DNA of 64,000 nt, taken from positions 62,001 through 126,000 of the forward strand of contig JAHWHG010000003.1 in the NCBI GenBank assembly GCA_019323515.1, written 5' to 3'. The notes beneath the pieces were generated by a model, which was given only the letters and a program-made list of their open reading frames with translations, was not told the DNA's origin and made no database searches. The position numbers were made by a program, and so were the translations under genes. Of this stretch, positions 43,954 to 53,000 are shown piece by piece. Source of the DNA: Candidatus Woesearchaeota archaeon (GTDB lineage: Archaea; Nanobdellota; Nanobdellia; Woesearchaeales; JAHWHD01). Position 1 is the stretch's first letter. Each line of letters begins with the position of its first letter.

Positions 43954-44841
43954 TTAGAGCGCGTTCACGATTATATACCCTATCAAGCATCCAATTGTGA
44001 TAAAAGGCATTGCTGGATAAAATTTGTTCTTCTCAGCCTTGTAAAATAATACGAATAATGCAATGGCAGAGGTAAAGGTTATAATAAGCACCTTGAGGAC
44101 GCTTACGAGCATTGTGTTTTGAAACAAAAGTGATTTAAGAATAACTCCAGAGAATATCAATGGGAAGCCAATGTCGCCTCCGCCTAGAACTGCTGTTTTT
44201 ACCTTTACAAGCTTTCCTTTTGTGGAGGCTTTAGCTTTTTTAGGAAGGTGATAAGGAATCAGAGCGCCTGCAAACACTTTTGCCTGTGTCTGAAACTTTG
44301 CAAGCTTGATCATATGCTTTGATTTCCAGACTGCAATCATGTCGTATATTGAAATCAAAATGAGCAGAATGATTGCTCCCCAAGTGTTCAGGATTGGAAC
44401 AATTAAAGCCGCGAGACCTCCATAGATGAAAATTTCTGTGATATTATGTATATATATATTAGGTTTGTAGGTTTTCATGATTGCTAAGATTAATGCGATA
44501 CCGACTGCGAATGATTCTGGTATGAATGCATTGAATGCGATTGACAAAGCCAGCCAAACGCTTACTGCAAACCAAAATCTCCACATATTGAGTCTGCCGA
44601 AGTATGCTATAAGAAGTACTAATCCTGTTCCTAGCAGAATAGCAAGTATAATCCAAATGAATGATGTTTCCTGTTCAATCTCTGGCCTTTCAATGTCGTA
44701 TGGGAGTTTTGTCCAAGTTATATTGCCTGTTTCTATTGTTTTTTCATAGTCTAAGTAGTTTTTTGTGATTAGAAGTCCTGTTACTTGCGAAGCTACGAAT
44801 ATTAATATAAGCACTAAAGTTACTTTTAATGTATGTTTCAT
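43954..44841 (-). CDS. Presenilin/signal-peptide-peptidase-like aspartyl protease
   Basis: 295 residues with about eight to nine helices. The first catalytic Asp is in IYDMIAVWKS, the second in VLGGGDIGFP (GxGD), and PAMPF replaces the family PALP motif. These three signatures identify an archaeal intramembrane aspartyl protease (DUF1119 group). Acts on transmembrane helices or leftover signal peptides. Follows the same strand as the MFS gene. Confidence 0.88.
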   Translation of the reverse strand: MKHTLKVTLVLILIFVASQVTGLLITKNYLDYEKTIETGNITWTKLPYDIERPEIEQETSFIWIILAILLGTGLVLLIAYFGRLNMWRFWFAVSVWLALSIAFNAFIPESFAVGIALILAIMKTYKPNIYIHNITEIFIYGGLAALIVPILNTWGAIILLILISIYDMIAVWKSKHMIKLAKFQTQAKVFAGALIPYHLPKKAKASTKGKLVKVKTAVLGGGDIGFPLIFSGVILKSLLFQNTMLVSVLKVLIITFTSAIALFVLFYKAEKNKFYPAMPFITIGCLIGYIIVNAL

Positions 44842-44910
44842 GTTACCTCTTTTTTTCTCTTAGTATTTAATAAATTAAAAATCATATAAAAATCTATCTT
44901 TTTTCGTAAT

Positions 44911-44919
44911 ATTTATATA
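44911..44919 (+). promoter_or_regulatory. trpS TATA box
   Basis: ATTTATATA lies 23-31 bases before the trpS ATG with no Shine-Dalgarno between, a typical leaderless arrangement. Confidence 0.55.
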
Positions 44920-44941
44920 CTAAAATTCTATCGATTGAATA

Positions 44942-46054
44942 ATGGCTCAAACTGTTAATCCTTATGATGTTAAAGGTAAAATTGATTATGATAGATTGAT
45001 TGACGAGTTTGGGATTAAAAAGCTGCAGGCAGCTGACCTGAATAGGATTGAGAATTTAGCAGGAGGGCTTCATACCTATTTGAGGCGAGGAATTTTCTTT
45101 GCGCATCGCGACCTTAAATGGTGTTTAGACGAGTATGAGAAAGGTAATAAGTTTTTTGTTTATACAGGTTGCGGTCCATCAGGACCTTTGCATTTAGGAC
45201 ATTTGACTACTTGGATATTTACTAAATGGATTCAAGAAAAATTTGACACGGATCTTTGGTTTCAGTTTACAGATGATGAAAAGTTTTTATTTAAAGATAA
45301 AAGTTATGACGAAATCCAGAAATGGACTCGGGAAAATATGCTTGATGTGATTGCTCTTGGCTTTAATCCTAAGAAAACTTTCTTTTTACAGGATACTAAA
45401 CATGCAGGTATAATGTATCCTGAAGCAATTAAAGTAGCTAAAAAGATTACATTTTCTACGATTAAAGCTGCCTTTGGTTTTTCTGATTCTAATAATATCG
45501 GAAGCATATTTTATACTTCGATGCAGACTGTTCCTGCTTTTCTTCCAAATGTTTTGAGGAATGAAAAAAGGCCTTGTTTGATACCTTTAGGTGTTGACCA
45601 GGATGCTCATTTTAGGATAAGCAGGGATGTGATTGAGAAATTAGGTTATAGAAAGCCAGCTATACTTCATGCAAAGTTTATGTCTCCTCTAGTAGGAGTT
45701 GAGGGTAAAATGGCGAGCAGTTTTGCTGAACAGGCTATACTTACTACAGATGGGCCTAAGGTGGTTAAGACAAAGGTCAATAAATATGCTTTTTCAGGTG
45801 GACAAGATACTGTTGAAAAGCATAGGAAGTTGGGAGGAAATCCAGATATTGATGTGTCCTATCAATGGTTGATGTACTTTGAAGAAGATGATAAGAAATT
45901 AAAGCAAATCTATGATGATTATAAGAGTGGGAAGCTTTTGAGTGGAGAACTTAAGGCAATACTTATCGATAAGATTAATCAATTTTTAGGAGAGCATCAG
46001 AAGAAAAGAGAAAAAGCTGATAAATTAATTGATAAATTTATGTATAAGCCATAA
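44942..46054 (+). CDS. trpS: Tryptophanyl-tRNA synthetase, archaeal type
   Basis: 370 residues. HIGH-like GPLHLGHLTTW, a GVDQDAHFRISRD block and the KMSKS equivalent GKMASSFAE are those of archaeal/eukaryal TrpRS. Class I synthetase charging tRNA-Trp. Complete length; own promoter. Confidence 0.94.
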   Translation: MAQTVNPYDVKGKIDYDRLIDEFGIKKLQAADLNRIENLAGGLHTYLRRGIFFAHRDLKWCLDEYEKGNKFFVYTGCGPSGPLHLGHLTTWIFTKWIQEKFDTDLWFQFTDDEKFLFKDKSYDEIQKWTRENMLDVIALGFNPKKTFFLQDTKHAGIMYPEAIKVAKKITFSTIKAAFGFSDSNNIGSIFYTSMQTVPAFLPNVLRNEKRPCLIPLGVDQDAHFRISRDVIEKLGYRKPAILHAKFMSPLVGVEGKMASSFAEQAILTTDGPKVVKTKVNKYAFSGGQDTVEKHRKLGGNPDIDVSYQWLMYFEEDDKKLKQIYDDYKSGKLLSGELKAILIDKINQFLGEHQKKREKADKLIDKFMYKP

Positions 46055-46126
46055 AGTTTATATATCTTTTAGTTAATATTTAATCTAGTTTTATACTAAA
46101 TTTGTAATAAAAAAGAGGTGGAATAA

Positions 46127-46480
46127 ATGGCTAAGAAGAAAGCTGTAAAGAAAAGGGTTGTTAAGAAGACTTCTAAGAAAAAGAAGAAACCTGTTAAGAA
46201 ATCTGCAAAGAAAAAAGTTTCTAAAAAGAAGGTTTCTAAGGAAAAAAAAGTAGCTGTTGCTAAACCAAAGGTTGTAGATCCTGATAAAGCTGTTTATAAG
46301 ACAAGGCCTTTGCCAAAGATGTTCATGCTTGTAGGAATATTGTTTTTAGCTGTAAGTGTTGTATATACTATCTCTGGAAAGTTTAGTTTTACTTGGGGAT
46401 TCTTAGGCATGCTGTTTGGGTTAATATTAGTGATATCTTCGCTATATTCAATGAGGCCTAAAGTCGTAGTTCCTGCATAA
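46127..46480 (+). CDS. Lysine-rich-tailed two-helix membrane protein
   Basis: 117 residues. The first about 40 residues are nearly all Lys, Val, Ser and Ala (for example KKAVKKRVVKKTSKKKKK), like a histone H1 or HU tail; then KTRPLPKMF and two transmembrane helices. The basic tail would face the cytoplasm and could bind DNA, RNA or ribosomes at the membrane. GAGGTGGA before the ATG is a good ribosome binding site. No family recognised. Confidence 0.65.
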   Translation: MAKKKAVKKRVVKKTSKKKKKPVKKSAKKKVSKKKVSKEKKVAVAKPKVVDPDKAVYKTRPLPKMFMLVGILFLAVSVVYTISGKFSFTWGFLGMLFGLILVISSLYSMRPKVVVPA

Positions 46481-46496
46481 GAAGGTTGTACTTGGC

Positions 46497-46799
46497 TTAT
46501 AGTTTATGCTTAGAATCAAATTTTTCTTTTGCTTTATTTTCTTTATAATGGACAGAATGTGATGCTCTTTTCTCAAATAATGTAACTGCGATTTTTATTA
46601 AATCTGATTGGTAGTTGTTAAGTTGTTTTTCTTGCATTATTGCTTTAGCGTCTTCAATGCATTGTTTCATAAGTAAGATGTTCTCCTGCCTTGCAATTAT
46701 TTCAGTCTCTTTTTCTTCATTGTCATCTAAATAGACTTCAACCCATTTTGGGTAGTTGCTTCCATCTATAGTCTTTGGGAATTGTTTTGAGAAGGTCAT
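46497..46799 (-). CDS. Small hypothetical protein coupled to prs
   Basis: 100 residues, beginning MTFSKQFPKTIDGSNYPKW, then a helical Glu/Lys-rich body. The start codon overlaps the prs stop (TAATG on the minus strand), so it is translated after PRPP synthetase. No known domain. Confidence 0.6.
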   Translation of the reverse strand: MTFSKQFPKTIDGSNYPKWVEVYLDDNEEKETEIIARQENILLMKQCIEDAKAIMQEKQLNNYQSDLIKIAVTLFEKRASHSVHYKENKAKEKFDSKHKL

Positions 46800-48094
46800 T
46801 AATCATCACTTTTCATAATGGGTTTTGATTTTCCATTATCATACACTAACTCGGCGATTTTTTCACAGTCTTCTTTATCAACTTCAAGAAATTCAAGCTC
46901 CGGAGCTTTTTCATCGTGAATAAATGCTTCGTATGTATCAATAAGGTCTGAGATAGATTCGCCTAGTTGGTTGCATATAATAGCTTGAGCATACATTGGC
47001 TCTAGAAGGATGACATCACACCATTTACTGATTGTGTAATGATAGTTCTTATCCTTAGGAGGCCTGCTTGTTGTGATAGCAACCCGTTCAATGTATCCTT
47101 TTTCCACTGCTTCCCAAAGTTTTTGTTCACAGTATACCCTATTAGGGAGTTCTCCATGTTGGTTGTAGAATTCCCAATCTTCTTCTTCAACCTTTGGACT
47201 GAATACTCCATGAGTTGCCAAAAGATAGACATGGTTAGCATTTTTTTCTTTCTTAAGGAATCTTGCTCCTCCAACTGAAGTACCTCCACTTCCTATGATG
47301 TCATCTATGAGTGCGCAGTCCCTTTCCTCTACGTCTCCTTCCATCCGTACGACTTCTGATTTGCCATGCGCAGTCCTTCTTTTGTCGATTGTGAGATACC
47401 TGTTTAGATTCAGAAGCTTTGAGCCGTATCTAGCTCTCTTAGCTCCTCCTGCGTCTGGAGTTATCAGTTCAATCAGTCCAGCAGTGCATCTCCTTTTTAA
47501 ATAGAGTGCCATACTTGGAATAGCGCTTACATTATCAACTGGAACTTCAAAGAATCCTTGAATCTGCTCTGCATGAAGATCTGTTGTTACAAATCTCTTA
47601 AACCTGTCACCTGCACTGCTGCGGATAAGTTTAGCCATAAGCTTTGCAGCTATAGGTACGCGGCCGTCGTCTTTTTTGTCAGATCGACAGTATGGAAAAT
47701 AAGGGAGGTAAACAGTGATACTTCTTGCTCCAGCTCTTAAGATAGCGTCAAGCGTGACAAACATCTCCATACAATCATTGTTGATGTCACCAACCCTGAA
47801 CTGTTGTATATAATGAACATCTTTCTCTCTTACATTTGTCTTCAGTTGGCAGAAGATTTCTCCATCATCATGAGCTTTAATAAATTGGTTTACCTTTGGT
47901 TTTGATTCTTCTGAAGCAGGTGTTCTATCTTTAAGTACCTCTGTCGTAAGATTTTCACCATCTTTCTTGAATCTTTTGATGAACTGTTCCTCTAGAAAGT
48001 TTATTGTCCTGTGTGCAAAGTCTTTAGCGCATCTGCCGTGAATAATGACAATGTCCTCAAGTTTCTCGATTTCCTTTCTTCTACTCCTTTTCAT
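46799..48094 (-). CDS. prs: Ribose-phosphate pyrophosphokinase (PRPP synthetase), extended form
   Basis: Makes PRPP, the substrate of pyrE and of purine synthesis. LPYFPYCRSDKK and VTTDLHAEQIQGFF are family motifs, and ALIDDIIGSGGTS is the PRPP-binding loop. At 431 residues it is about 110 longer than classical enzymes, with an N-terminal extension, a linker near residues 45-70 and added segments near the C-terminus (YNQHGELPNRVY). Expected cytosolic hexamer or dimer. Two-gene unit with 46497. Confidence 0.85.
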   Translation of the reverse strand: MKRSRRKEIEKLEDIVIIHGRCAKDFAHRTINFLEEQFIKRFKKDGENLTTEVLKDRTPASEESKPKVNQFIKAHDDGEIFCQLKTNVREKDVHYIQQFRVGDINNDCMEMFVTLDAILRAGARSITVYLPYFPYCRSDKKDDGRVPIAAKLMAKLIRSSAGDRFKRFVTTDLHAEQIQGFFEVPVDNVSAIPSMALYLKRRCTAGLIELITPDAGGAKRARYGSKLLNLNRYLTIDKRRTAHGKSEVVRMEGDVEERDCALIDDIIGSGGTSVGGARFLKKEKNANHVYLLATHGVFSPKVEEEDWEFYNQHGELPNRVYCEQKLWEAVEKGYIERVAITTSRPPKDKNYHYTISKWCDVILLEPMYAQAIICNQLGESISDLIDTYEAFIHDEKAPELEFLEVDKEDCEKIAELVYDNGKSKPIMKSDD

Positions 48095-48189
48095 TTGTTT
48101 TTTGGAATTAAACAGATGTTTTTATTTATTGTTATTAGGGAGTATATATTTGTGACTTTTTAATATCTGCTAATCTCATACCTATTAAT

Positions 48190-49515
48190 CTAAAGCCCAA
48201 ACTTCTTTTTCACTTCCTTAAGAGCTGTTGGCGCTTCTCCTCCGTGCCAGGTCATCCTTGGTCTGATCCTTACAGGGTACATCCTTTCGTTCATGTCATC
48301 GATGATGAGAGCAGCTCCTTTTACTCTTGGAAGCATGTTAAGCTCTTCATCAAGGCCAGCCCTGAAATAGGATTGCATAAGCATTCCTAGGGCATCAATG
48401 TCAATCTTTGCAGTTATTCTGTGTGCAATAAGTACATCTGATTGTGTCATTACATCAGTGTGGATTTTTCCGGGCTGTTGTGATGCGAGTATGAGTGAAA
48501 TCCCTGGTTCGCGGCCTTCCCTTAAAATTGTAATAAGAGGGTCAGATGCAAGGGTCTTGCCTTCTTTTGGAAGAAACTCGTGAGCTTCGTCTATTATAAG
48601 CCAAACAAGAGGCATTTCTTCTTTTTCGTCATTTTCTTCAGCTGAAAAGAAATGTACAGATTCTGATACTGCTGAGTATTCTTCCATCTTTCGAGCGGTC
48701 ATCCTTTCAATGAACAGTTTTTGGGATACTAAGCCTACTACAAGTGATTTTATTGCCCATCCGTTAGGAAGGTTACTGTAGGCACTTATGTCAAGCACTG
48801 TAATCTTCCCTGGCATTGCAAGGTCCTTGAGTGCAGTACCTTTATCTGAGAAAAGTCCCCATGTGTTTGCGTTCCTGAAACGGTTAAGTGCAGCGCTCTT
48901 TACATGTGCTTCAGTTGTTGTATCCTTTTCAATCTCTTTAATTATATCGTCCATTGAGAAATTATCTCCTTTTTCTTTAAGTGTGTTTATTGTTTTTTCA
49001 ATAAGCACGCCTAATGGTTCTAATTGCGATACTCCAAATGTTATGCACCAGTCGCTTGAATTCAGTTCTGATGGTTTTATTGAAAATGCGAAGTCTGTAG
49101 GAATCCCTTGTTCTTTATATTTCTCTGAGAACCCTGCTGGTGTGAAAATCTGAACATCTAAACCTTGGCCTTCAATACCCCATTCTTCTAAAAGCTTTTC
49201 ATCTTTATGATTAGGATATTTCATTGTCCAGTATATCCCCATTGTGTCAAGTATGATGCATGATAGACGTTTTGATACGTCAGGCTCAAGATTAGCCATA
49301 CCTTCGGCTATAACTCCCATGGTATAACTTTTACCTCCTCCACGTTTACCGCATACAAAGACTATATGAGACCTAGTGACATCCATCAGAATCTTGTTTG
49401 CAAGAGATGTTACAGGGCCCATCTTTATATATTGTTTTGCTAGAAATATTGCACCTTTTTTTCCAAACTTCTCGATATCTGTTTTACTTCTTCCGAGTAT
49501 GATTTCATGGACCAT
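48190..49515 (-). CDS. HerA-like ATPase (DUF87)
   Basis: 441 residues. Walker A GKRGGGKSYTMG near residue 55, Walker B VWLIIDEAHEFL near residue 308, and an arginine-containing ILASQQP motif follow the HerA/FtsK superfamily. The short N-terminal beta segment with IILGRSKTD is HAS-barrel-like but reduced. The usual HerA-NurA-Mre11-Rad50 neighbours are absent, so this may be a general DNA-pumping or virus-like ATPase. Confidence 0.8.
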   Translation of the reverse strand: MVHEIILGRSKTDIEKFGKKGAIFLAKQYIKMGPVTSLANKILMDVTRSHIVFVCGKRGGGKSYTMGVIAEGMANLEPDVSKRLSCIILDTMGIYWTMKYPNHKDEKLLEEWGIEGQGLDVQIFTPAGFSEKYKEQGIPTDFAFSIKPSELNSSDWCITFGVSQLEPLGVLIEKTINTLKEKGDNFSMDDIIKEIEKDTTTEAHVKSAALNRFRNANTWGLFSDKGTALKDLAMPGKITVLDISAYSNLPNGWAIKSLVVGLVSQKLFIERMTARKMEEYSAVSESVHFFSAEENDEKEEMPLVWLIIDEAHEFLPKEGKTLASDPLITILREGREPGISLILASQQPGKIHTDVMTQSDVLIAHRITAKIDIDALGMLMQSYFRAGLDEELNMLPRVKGAALIIDDMNERMYPVRIRPRMTWHGGEAPTALKEVKKKFGL

Positions 49516-49681
49516 TTATTTACTTCCGTCAATTTTTAATATAAATGTTTATTGAAACCATTGGGTAGTGAATAATTTCCCGAAAGATTTATTTAGGAGT
49601 AGTGAAACGAAAATCTTAGATTTTATTATGTTTTTTAATGCTATTAGTATTTATTAAATGTTAAATAATGGGGTGGATAAT

Positions 49682-51169
49682 ATGGAAGATACTGAAGCTC
49701 AAACAAGTCAACAGAATGAATTAAATATGGATAGTGAAGAGCCTAAGAGAAAGTTAAGGATTGGAAGAGTATTATTAACATTGGTTGTTTTAGGGGTTCT
49801 TGTGTTTGCAATTTATGCTTTTATGAATCCTTCAGTCTCTATTATTTCATCATTGGCTATATTTTCTAGTGGTGATGGTGATGGAGATACTGCAGATGTT
49901 CAATCAGGTTCTGGTGAGATTGCAGCAGTTGTGAATGGTGAAGAGATTTCTCTTACTGAACTTGATGAACAGTATGAACAGGTCCCTGAAGCTTATAGAA
50001 GTTTTGTTACAAAGGAATCTATTCTCGATCAGATGATAACTGAAAAAATCTTGCTTCAGGAAGCAGAAGCTAATGATATTTTTGTTAGTAATGCTGAGGT
50101 TGATGAGTTCTTTGAGGAATTCATTGAACAGTCAGGTCAAACGCCAGAGGAATTTCAGGAATCGCTTGAAGCTAGAGGTTTGACTATGCAGGAGATGAGG
50201 GATTATTATAAATCTCAGCTTTTGATTACTAAATTGATCAATGATACAATACTAATGGAAATTGTTGTAACTGAAGATGATGCTGAGACTTATTTTGAAG
50301 AAAATGAAGAGATGTATCAAGCGCAGGAAGGACAGATAAGAGCAAGGCATATCTTAGTTGAGACTGAGGAAGAGGCAGAGGAAATTATTGAAGAATTGAA
50401 AGATGGTGCTGATTTTGTTGAGCTTGCTAAAGAGAAATCAATAGGTCCTAGTGGTCCTAGCGGCGGTGAGTTAGGTTTCTTTGCTAAAGGTGAGATGGTG
50501 CCTGAGTTTGAGGAAGCTGCTTTTAAATTAAAGGTTGGAGAGGTATCTGCACCTGTTGAAACTCAGTTTGGTTTTCATGTAATCAAACGCGAGTCAAACG
50601 AAATAACCTTTGATGATGTTAAAGATTCGATTGAGGAAGTTTTGCTTTACGAAAAGCAGAAGACTGCAGTTGATATTTATATCACTCAGTTGAAGAATAA
50701 AGCTAATATCCTATTATATTATAAAGAACCCAACAGCGATGAGATTGATGATTTTGATGACTCAGAAGCAGAGAGTGATGAAGAGCCTTTTGTCATCGAA
50801 GTTGAGGATGGGGTGGATGAAGCTGCTTCTGATGATGAGGATTCTTCAGAAGTGGAAGACCTTGATGTTAGCTGCATAGGAGATTATGGTCTTAAAGATG
50901 ATACTATTGTGTACTACTACCTTGACTCTGATAAATGTTCACAATGTCAAGAGATGCTGCCAATAGTTGAAGAACTTGAGGCAGAGGGATTTGAGCTTTA
51001 TTATGCTGAGGTTTCTGATAAAAGCAGTCTGGATGTTATCGATGCTTGCTTTAGTGACATTGTAGAAGGAAAGGTCCCTCTTTTTATATGTGCTGGTTCA
51101 AGGGAGACTAAGCTTGGTAAGTATTCTAAGTCAACCCTTGAGCAGTTCATGGAGAAATGTGTAGAATAA
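49682..51169 (+). CDS. PpiC/SurA-type foldase fused to a thioredoxin-like domain
   Basis: 495 residues from the ATG at 49682, which follows GGGGTGGAT by five bases. A cytoplasmic acidic N-terminus is followed by one transmembrane helix (about residues 26-50), a SurA-like chaperone segment (VNGEEISLTELDEQYE), a complete parvulin domain (IRARHILVETEEEA, GGELGFFAKGEMVPEFE, FGFHVIKRE), an acidic linker and a C-terminal thioredoxin-like domain with CSQC. Extracytoplasmic folding factor joining prolyl isomerase with likely disulfide activity. Confidence 0.82.
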   Translation: MEDTEAQTSQQNELNMDSEEPKRKLRIGRVLLTLVVLGVLVFAIYAFMNPSVSIISSLAIFSSGDGDGDTADVQSGSGEIAAVVNGEEISLTELDEQYEQVPEAYRSFVTKESILDQMITEKILLQEAEANDIFVSNAEVDEFFEEFIEQSGQTPEEFQESLEARGLTMQEMRDYYKSQLLITKLINDTILMEIVVTEDDAETYFEENEEMYQAQEGQIRARHILVETEEEAEEIIEELKDGADFVELAKEKSIGPSGPSGGELGFFAKGEMVPEFEEAAFKLKVGEVSAPVETQFGFHVIKRESNEITFDDVKDSIEEVLLYEKQKTAVDIYITQLKNKANILLYYKEPNSDEIDDFDDSEAESDEEPFVIEVEDGVDEAASDDEDSSEVEDLDVSCIGDYGLKDDTIVYYYLDSDKCSQCQEMLPIVEELEAEGFELYYAEVSDKSSLDVIDACFSDIVEGKVPLFICAGSRETKLGKYSKSTLEQFMEKCVE

Positions 51170-51234
51170 GTGATGCATAGTCAATAAAAAAATAAAAATT
51201 TTTTTATATTCTTCTTAAATCTTGTTTATGATAA

Positions 51235-52488
51235 TTATAAGTCATTAACAGTAACTACTTGGACCTTTGTCTCGTTAGGTCTTACTTTGGAGTCCATGCC
51301 AACTGTAAACTTAACATTTGATCTTTCTGCTGTTATTGCTATATTCTTATCAATAATCCCATCAAACACAACTGCATAAATCCCTGTATTAAGGCTTTTG
51401 ATCGTTGTTGCTAGTTCTGATAATGGAACTTTACCAAGTATTGCTAGTTTTTCGTCAAGCAGATAAGCGCCTCTTGTACCTATTAAATCTTCTAACATCC
51501 CTTTGAAAGTTGTTCTTTCCTCTGTTGTAAGCCTACTCTTTCTCTGGAAGTTGTTATTGCTTTTATGTATTGGCTGCGACTTTGGTGTAAAAGTCTTCTT
51601 TATGTTCGGTTGGTTAATGCTTGGTCTTTGTTGTTGCATGCTCTTTTCAGGAGCAGGAGAAAGTTCAAGTTTTGCTTGTTCTGCTGAAATCTTACTCCTA
51701 ATGGCCTTATGAATCTCCTTTTTTGTGATCTCTTCAACTTCTTTTCCATCAGGTGCTCTTGTAATGAAGTCAATTTCTGTCACGCTTGTCAATTCTTTAA
51801 TGATAAGATTTCCTCCTCTATCGCCATCTACAAATGCAGTTACAATCTTCTTTTTACACAGTTCAATGATTGTCTGTGGTACAGATGTTCCGTTTATTGC
51901 AATAGCATTTTTAATCCCATGTTTTAGTAGGTTGAGTACATCTGCTCTTCCTTCAACAACTATGATTTCATCTGAGTCGTCAATTGAAGGGCCTGCAGGT
52001 AATCTGTCCTTACCATATTCTTGGATTTCCATTACCCTTACAGAATAGGCTACTTCGTCTGCAATCTCTTGTGAATCTGGAAGTACAGTATCCATCATGT
52101 TCTTAAGTAGTTCTTTTGCTCTTTCAATCACAAAGTTTCTCTTACTAACTCTAACATCTTCTATATTCCCTACAGTAATCTTTGCATTGCAAGGTCCTAT
52201 CCTTTGGATTATTTCTAGAGCAGCGCCTACTATTGAGGTTTCTGCTTTGTCTAAAGAAGATGGTATAATTATTGAACCGTTTGTTTTTCCGCTTTTTGTT
52301 TCAACATTAACTTCAATCCTACCAATTCTTCCAGATCTTTGAAGTTCTCTTAATTCTAAATCTGAGCCAAGCAGTCCTTCAGTTTGGCCAAATATTGCTC
52401 CTATAACGTCTGGTCTGTCAACAATGCCTTCAATGTTGATATTGGCGTGAACGATATATTTTGCTGAAACAGGGCTTATTTTTCCCAT
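51235..52488 (-). CDS. dnaG: Archaeal DnaG-type primase
   Basis: 417 residues from the ATG at 52488, which follows GGAGGAATAAA. TOPRIM domain with the catalytic Glu in VVEGRADV and the DxD in FVDGDRGG; the N-terminal archaeal DnaG block and a C-terminal helical part are present. Archaeal DnaG can prime DNA but is also an exosome subunit in RNA decay. A Pro/Gln/Lys-rich linker lies near residues 280-320. Confidence 0.93.
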   Translation of the reverse strand: MGKISPVSAKYIVHANINIEGIVDRPDVIGAIFGQTEGLLGSDLELRELQRSGRIGRIEVNVETKSGKTNGSIIIPSSLDKAETSIVGAALEIIQRIGPCNAKITVGNIEDVRVSKRNFVIERAKELLKNMMDTVLPDSQEIADEVAYSVRVMEIQEYGKDRLPAGPSIDDSDEIIVVEGRADVLNLLKHGIKNAIAINGTSVPQTIIELCKKKIVTAFVDGDRGGNLIIKELTSVTEIDFITRAPDGKEVEEITKKEIHKAIRSKISAEQAKLELSPAPEKSMQQQRPSINQPNIKKTFTPKSQPIHKSNNNFQRKSRLTTEERTTFKGMLEDLIGTRGAYLLDEKLAILGKVPLSELATTIKSLNTGIYAVVFDGIIDKNIAITAERSNVKFTVGMDSKVRPNETKVQVVTVNDL

Positions 52489-52657
52489 TTTTATTCCTCC
52501 ACTTTTCAAAGACTGAACTTATTTTCAAGTCTTAATTTTTGATTTAGAAATAGAACAATAATTTACTTTCTTCACTTCAATAAGTGAAATCATTTACTTT
52601 TTTTGTGAATATGAAATGAATGAAATGAATGTGTTCTATCTCTAATTAATGATGATA
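52489..52657. other. Non-coding gap before candidate H/ACA RNA
   Basis: About 170 AT-rich bases upstream of dnaG. An inverted repeat TAGAACA/TGTTCTA brackets 52550-52640, and a short hairpin with ACTTCA..TAAGTG is possible. AATGATGA at 52648 resembles a C box but has no D box partner. The dnaG promoter should lie here; no strong TATA box stands out. Confidence 0.3.
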
Positions 52658-52830
52658 AAATGTTGCCCGGATACTAACTCCCAAGCTCATAGCTTGGCAT
52701 TGCCGAAAGCTCCATTGAGTAACTCTTGTATCGGGCTGTGTTATGTGAGAGTGTCTTTGTTTCACAGCAAAACTTTGCAGTTCGTGCTCAGCAAAGGACC
52801 CATTCACATAATGTGTAGAAAACTACACAT
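52658..52830 (-). ncRNA. Candidate box H/ACA guide RNA
   Basis: On the minus strand a small hairpin TGTGTAG/CTACACA is followed by hairpin A (TTATGTGA/TCACATAA, 52741-52811) and then ACA (52737-52739), and by hairpin B (GCCCGATAC/GTATCCGGGC, 52665-52736) and then ACA (52661-52663). A trinucleotide ACA directly after each of two stems with large internal loops is the H/ACA layout. A TATA-like TTTTAAATA on the same strand at 52868-52876 would start the transcript near 52843. I did not verify a K-turn or an rRNA target. Confidence 0.5.
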
Positions 52831-52867
52831 GTATATTAAGGTTATGTTTTGATTGATAATTTGGTGT

Positions 52868-52876
52868 TATTTAAAA
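52868..52876 (-). promoter_or_regulatory. TATA box for candidate H/ACA RNA
   Basis: The minus strand reads TTTTAAATA about 25-35 bases before the first RNA hairpin. Confidence 0.4.
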
Positions 52877-53000
52877 CCCTGGCAGGCATCTTTGATGTAA
52901 TCTCAGATACCTGCTGGGGAAAAAGAGGTGATTTTGATTATTAAAACCCAAAAAAACCCTAATTAAAGGGTTTTTCTGGGAAAAAGAGGTGTTTAGATGA
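52877..53000 (+). repeat. Duplicated hairpin plus Shine-Dalgarno module
   Basis: Hairpin 1 (52877-52919, GCAGG.ATCT/AGAT.CCTGC) and hairpin 2 (52947-52980, ACCCT/AGGGT extended by A/T pairs) each end in CTGGG and are each followed by AAAAAGAGGTG and then a GATTAT-AACC element. The repeat period is about 62 bases. Start codons occur 5-8 bases after each GAGGTG: TTG at 52934 (10 codons) and ATG at 52997 (24 codons). Confidence 0.5.

Noticed and set aside
52648..52655. C/D box RNA from the AATGATGA motif
   Set aside because: No CTGA D box at a fitting distance.
52661..52736. Split tRNA reading of the GCCCGGATAC/GTATCGGGC hairpin
   Set aside because: No T-arm TTC motif, no anticodon arm and an uneven acceptor stem.
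52649..52852. 67-codon plus-strand frame (Cys/Ser/His-rich)
   Set aside because: It covers the candidate H/ACA hairpins; composition unlike the window's proteins and no SD.
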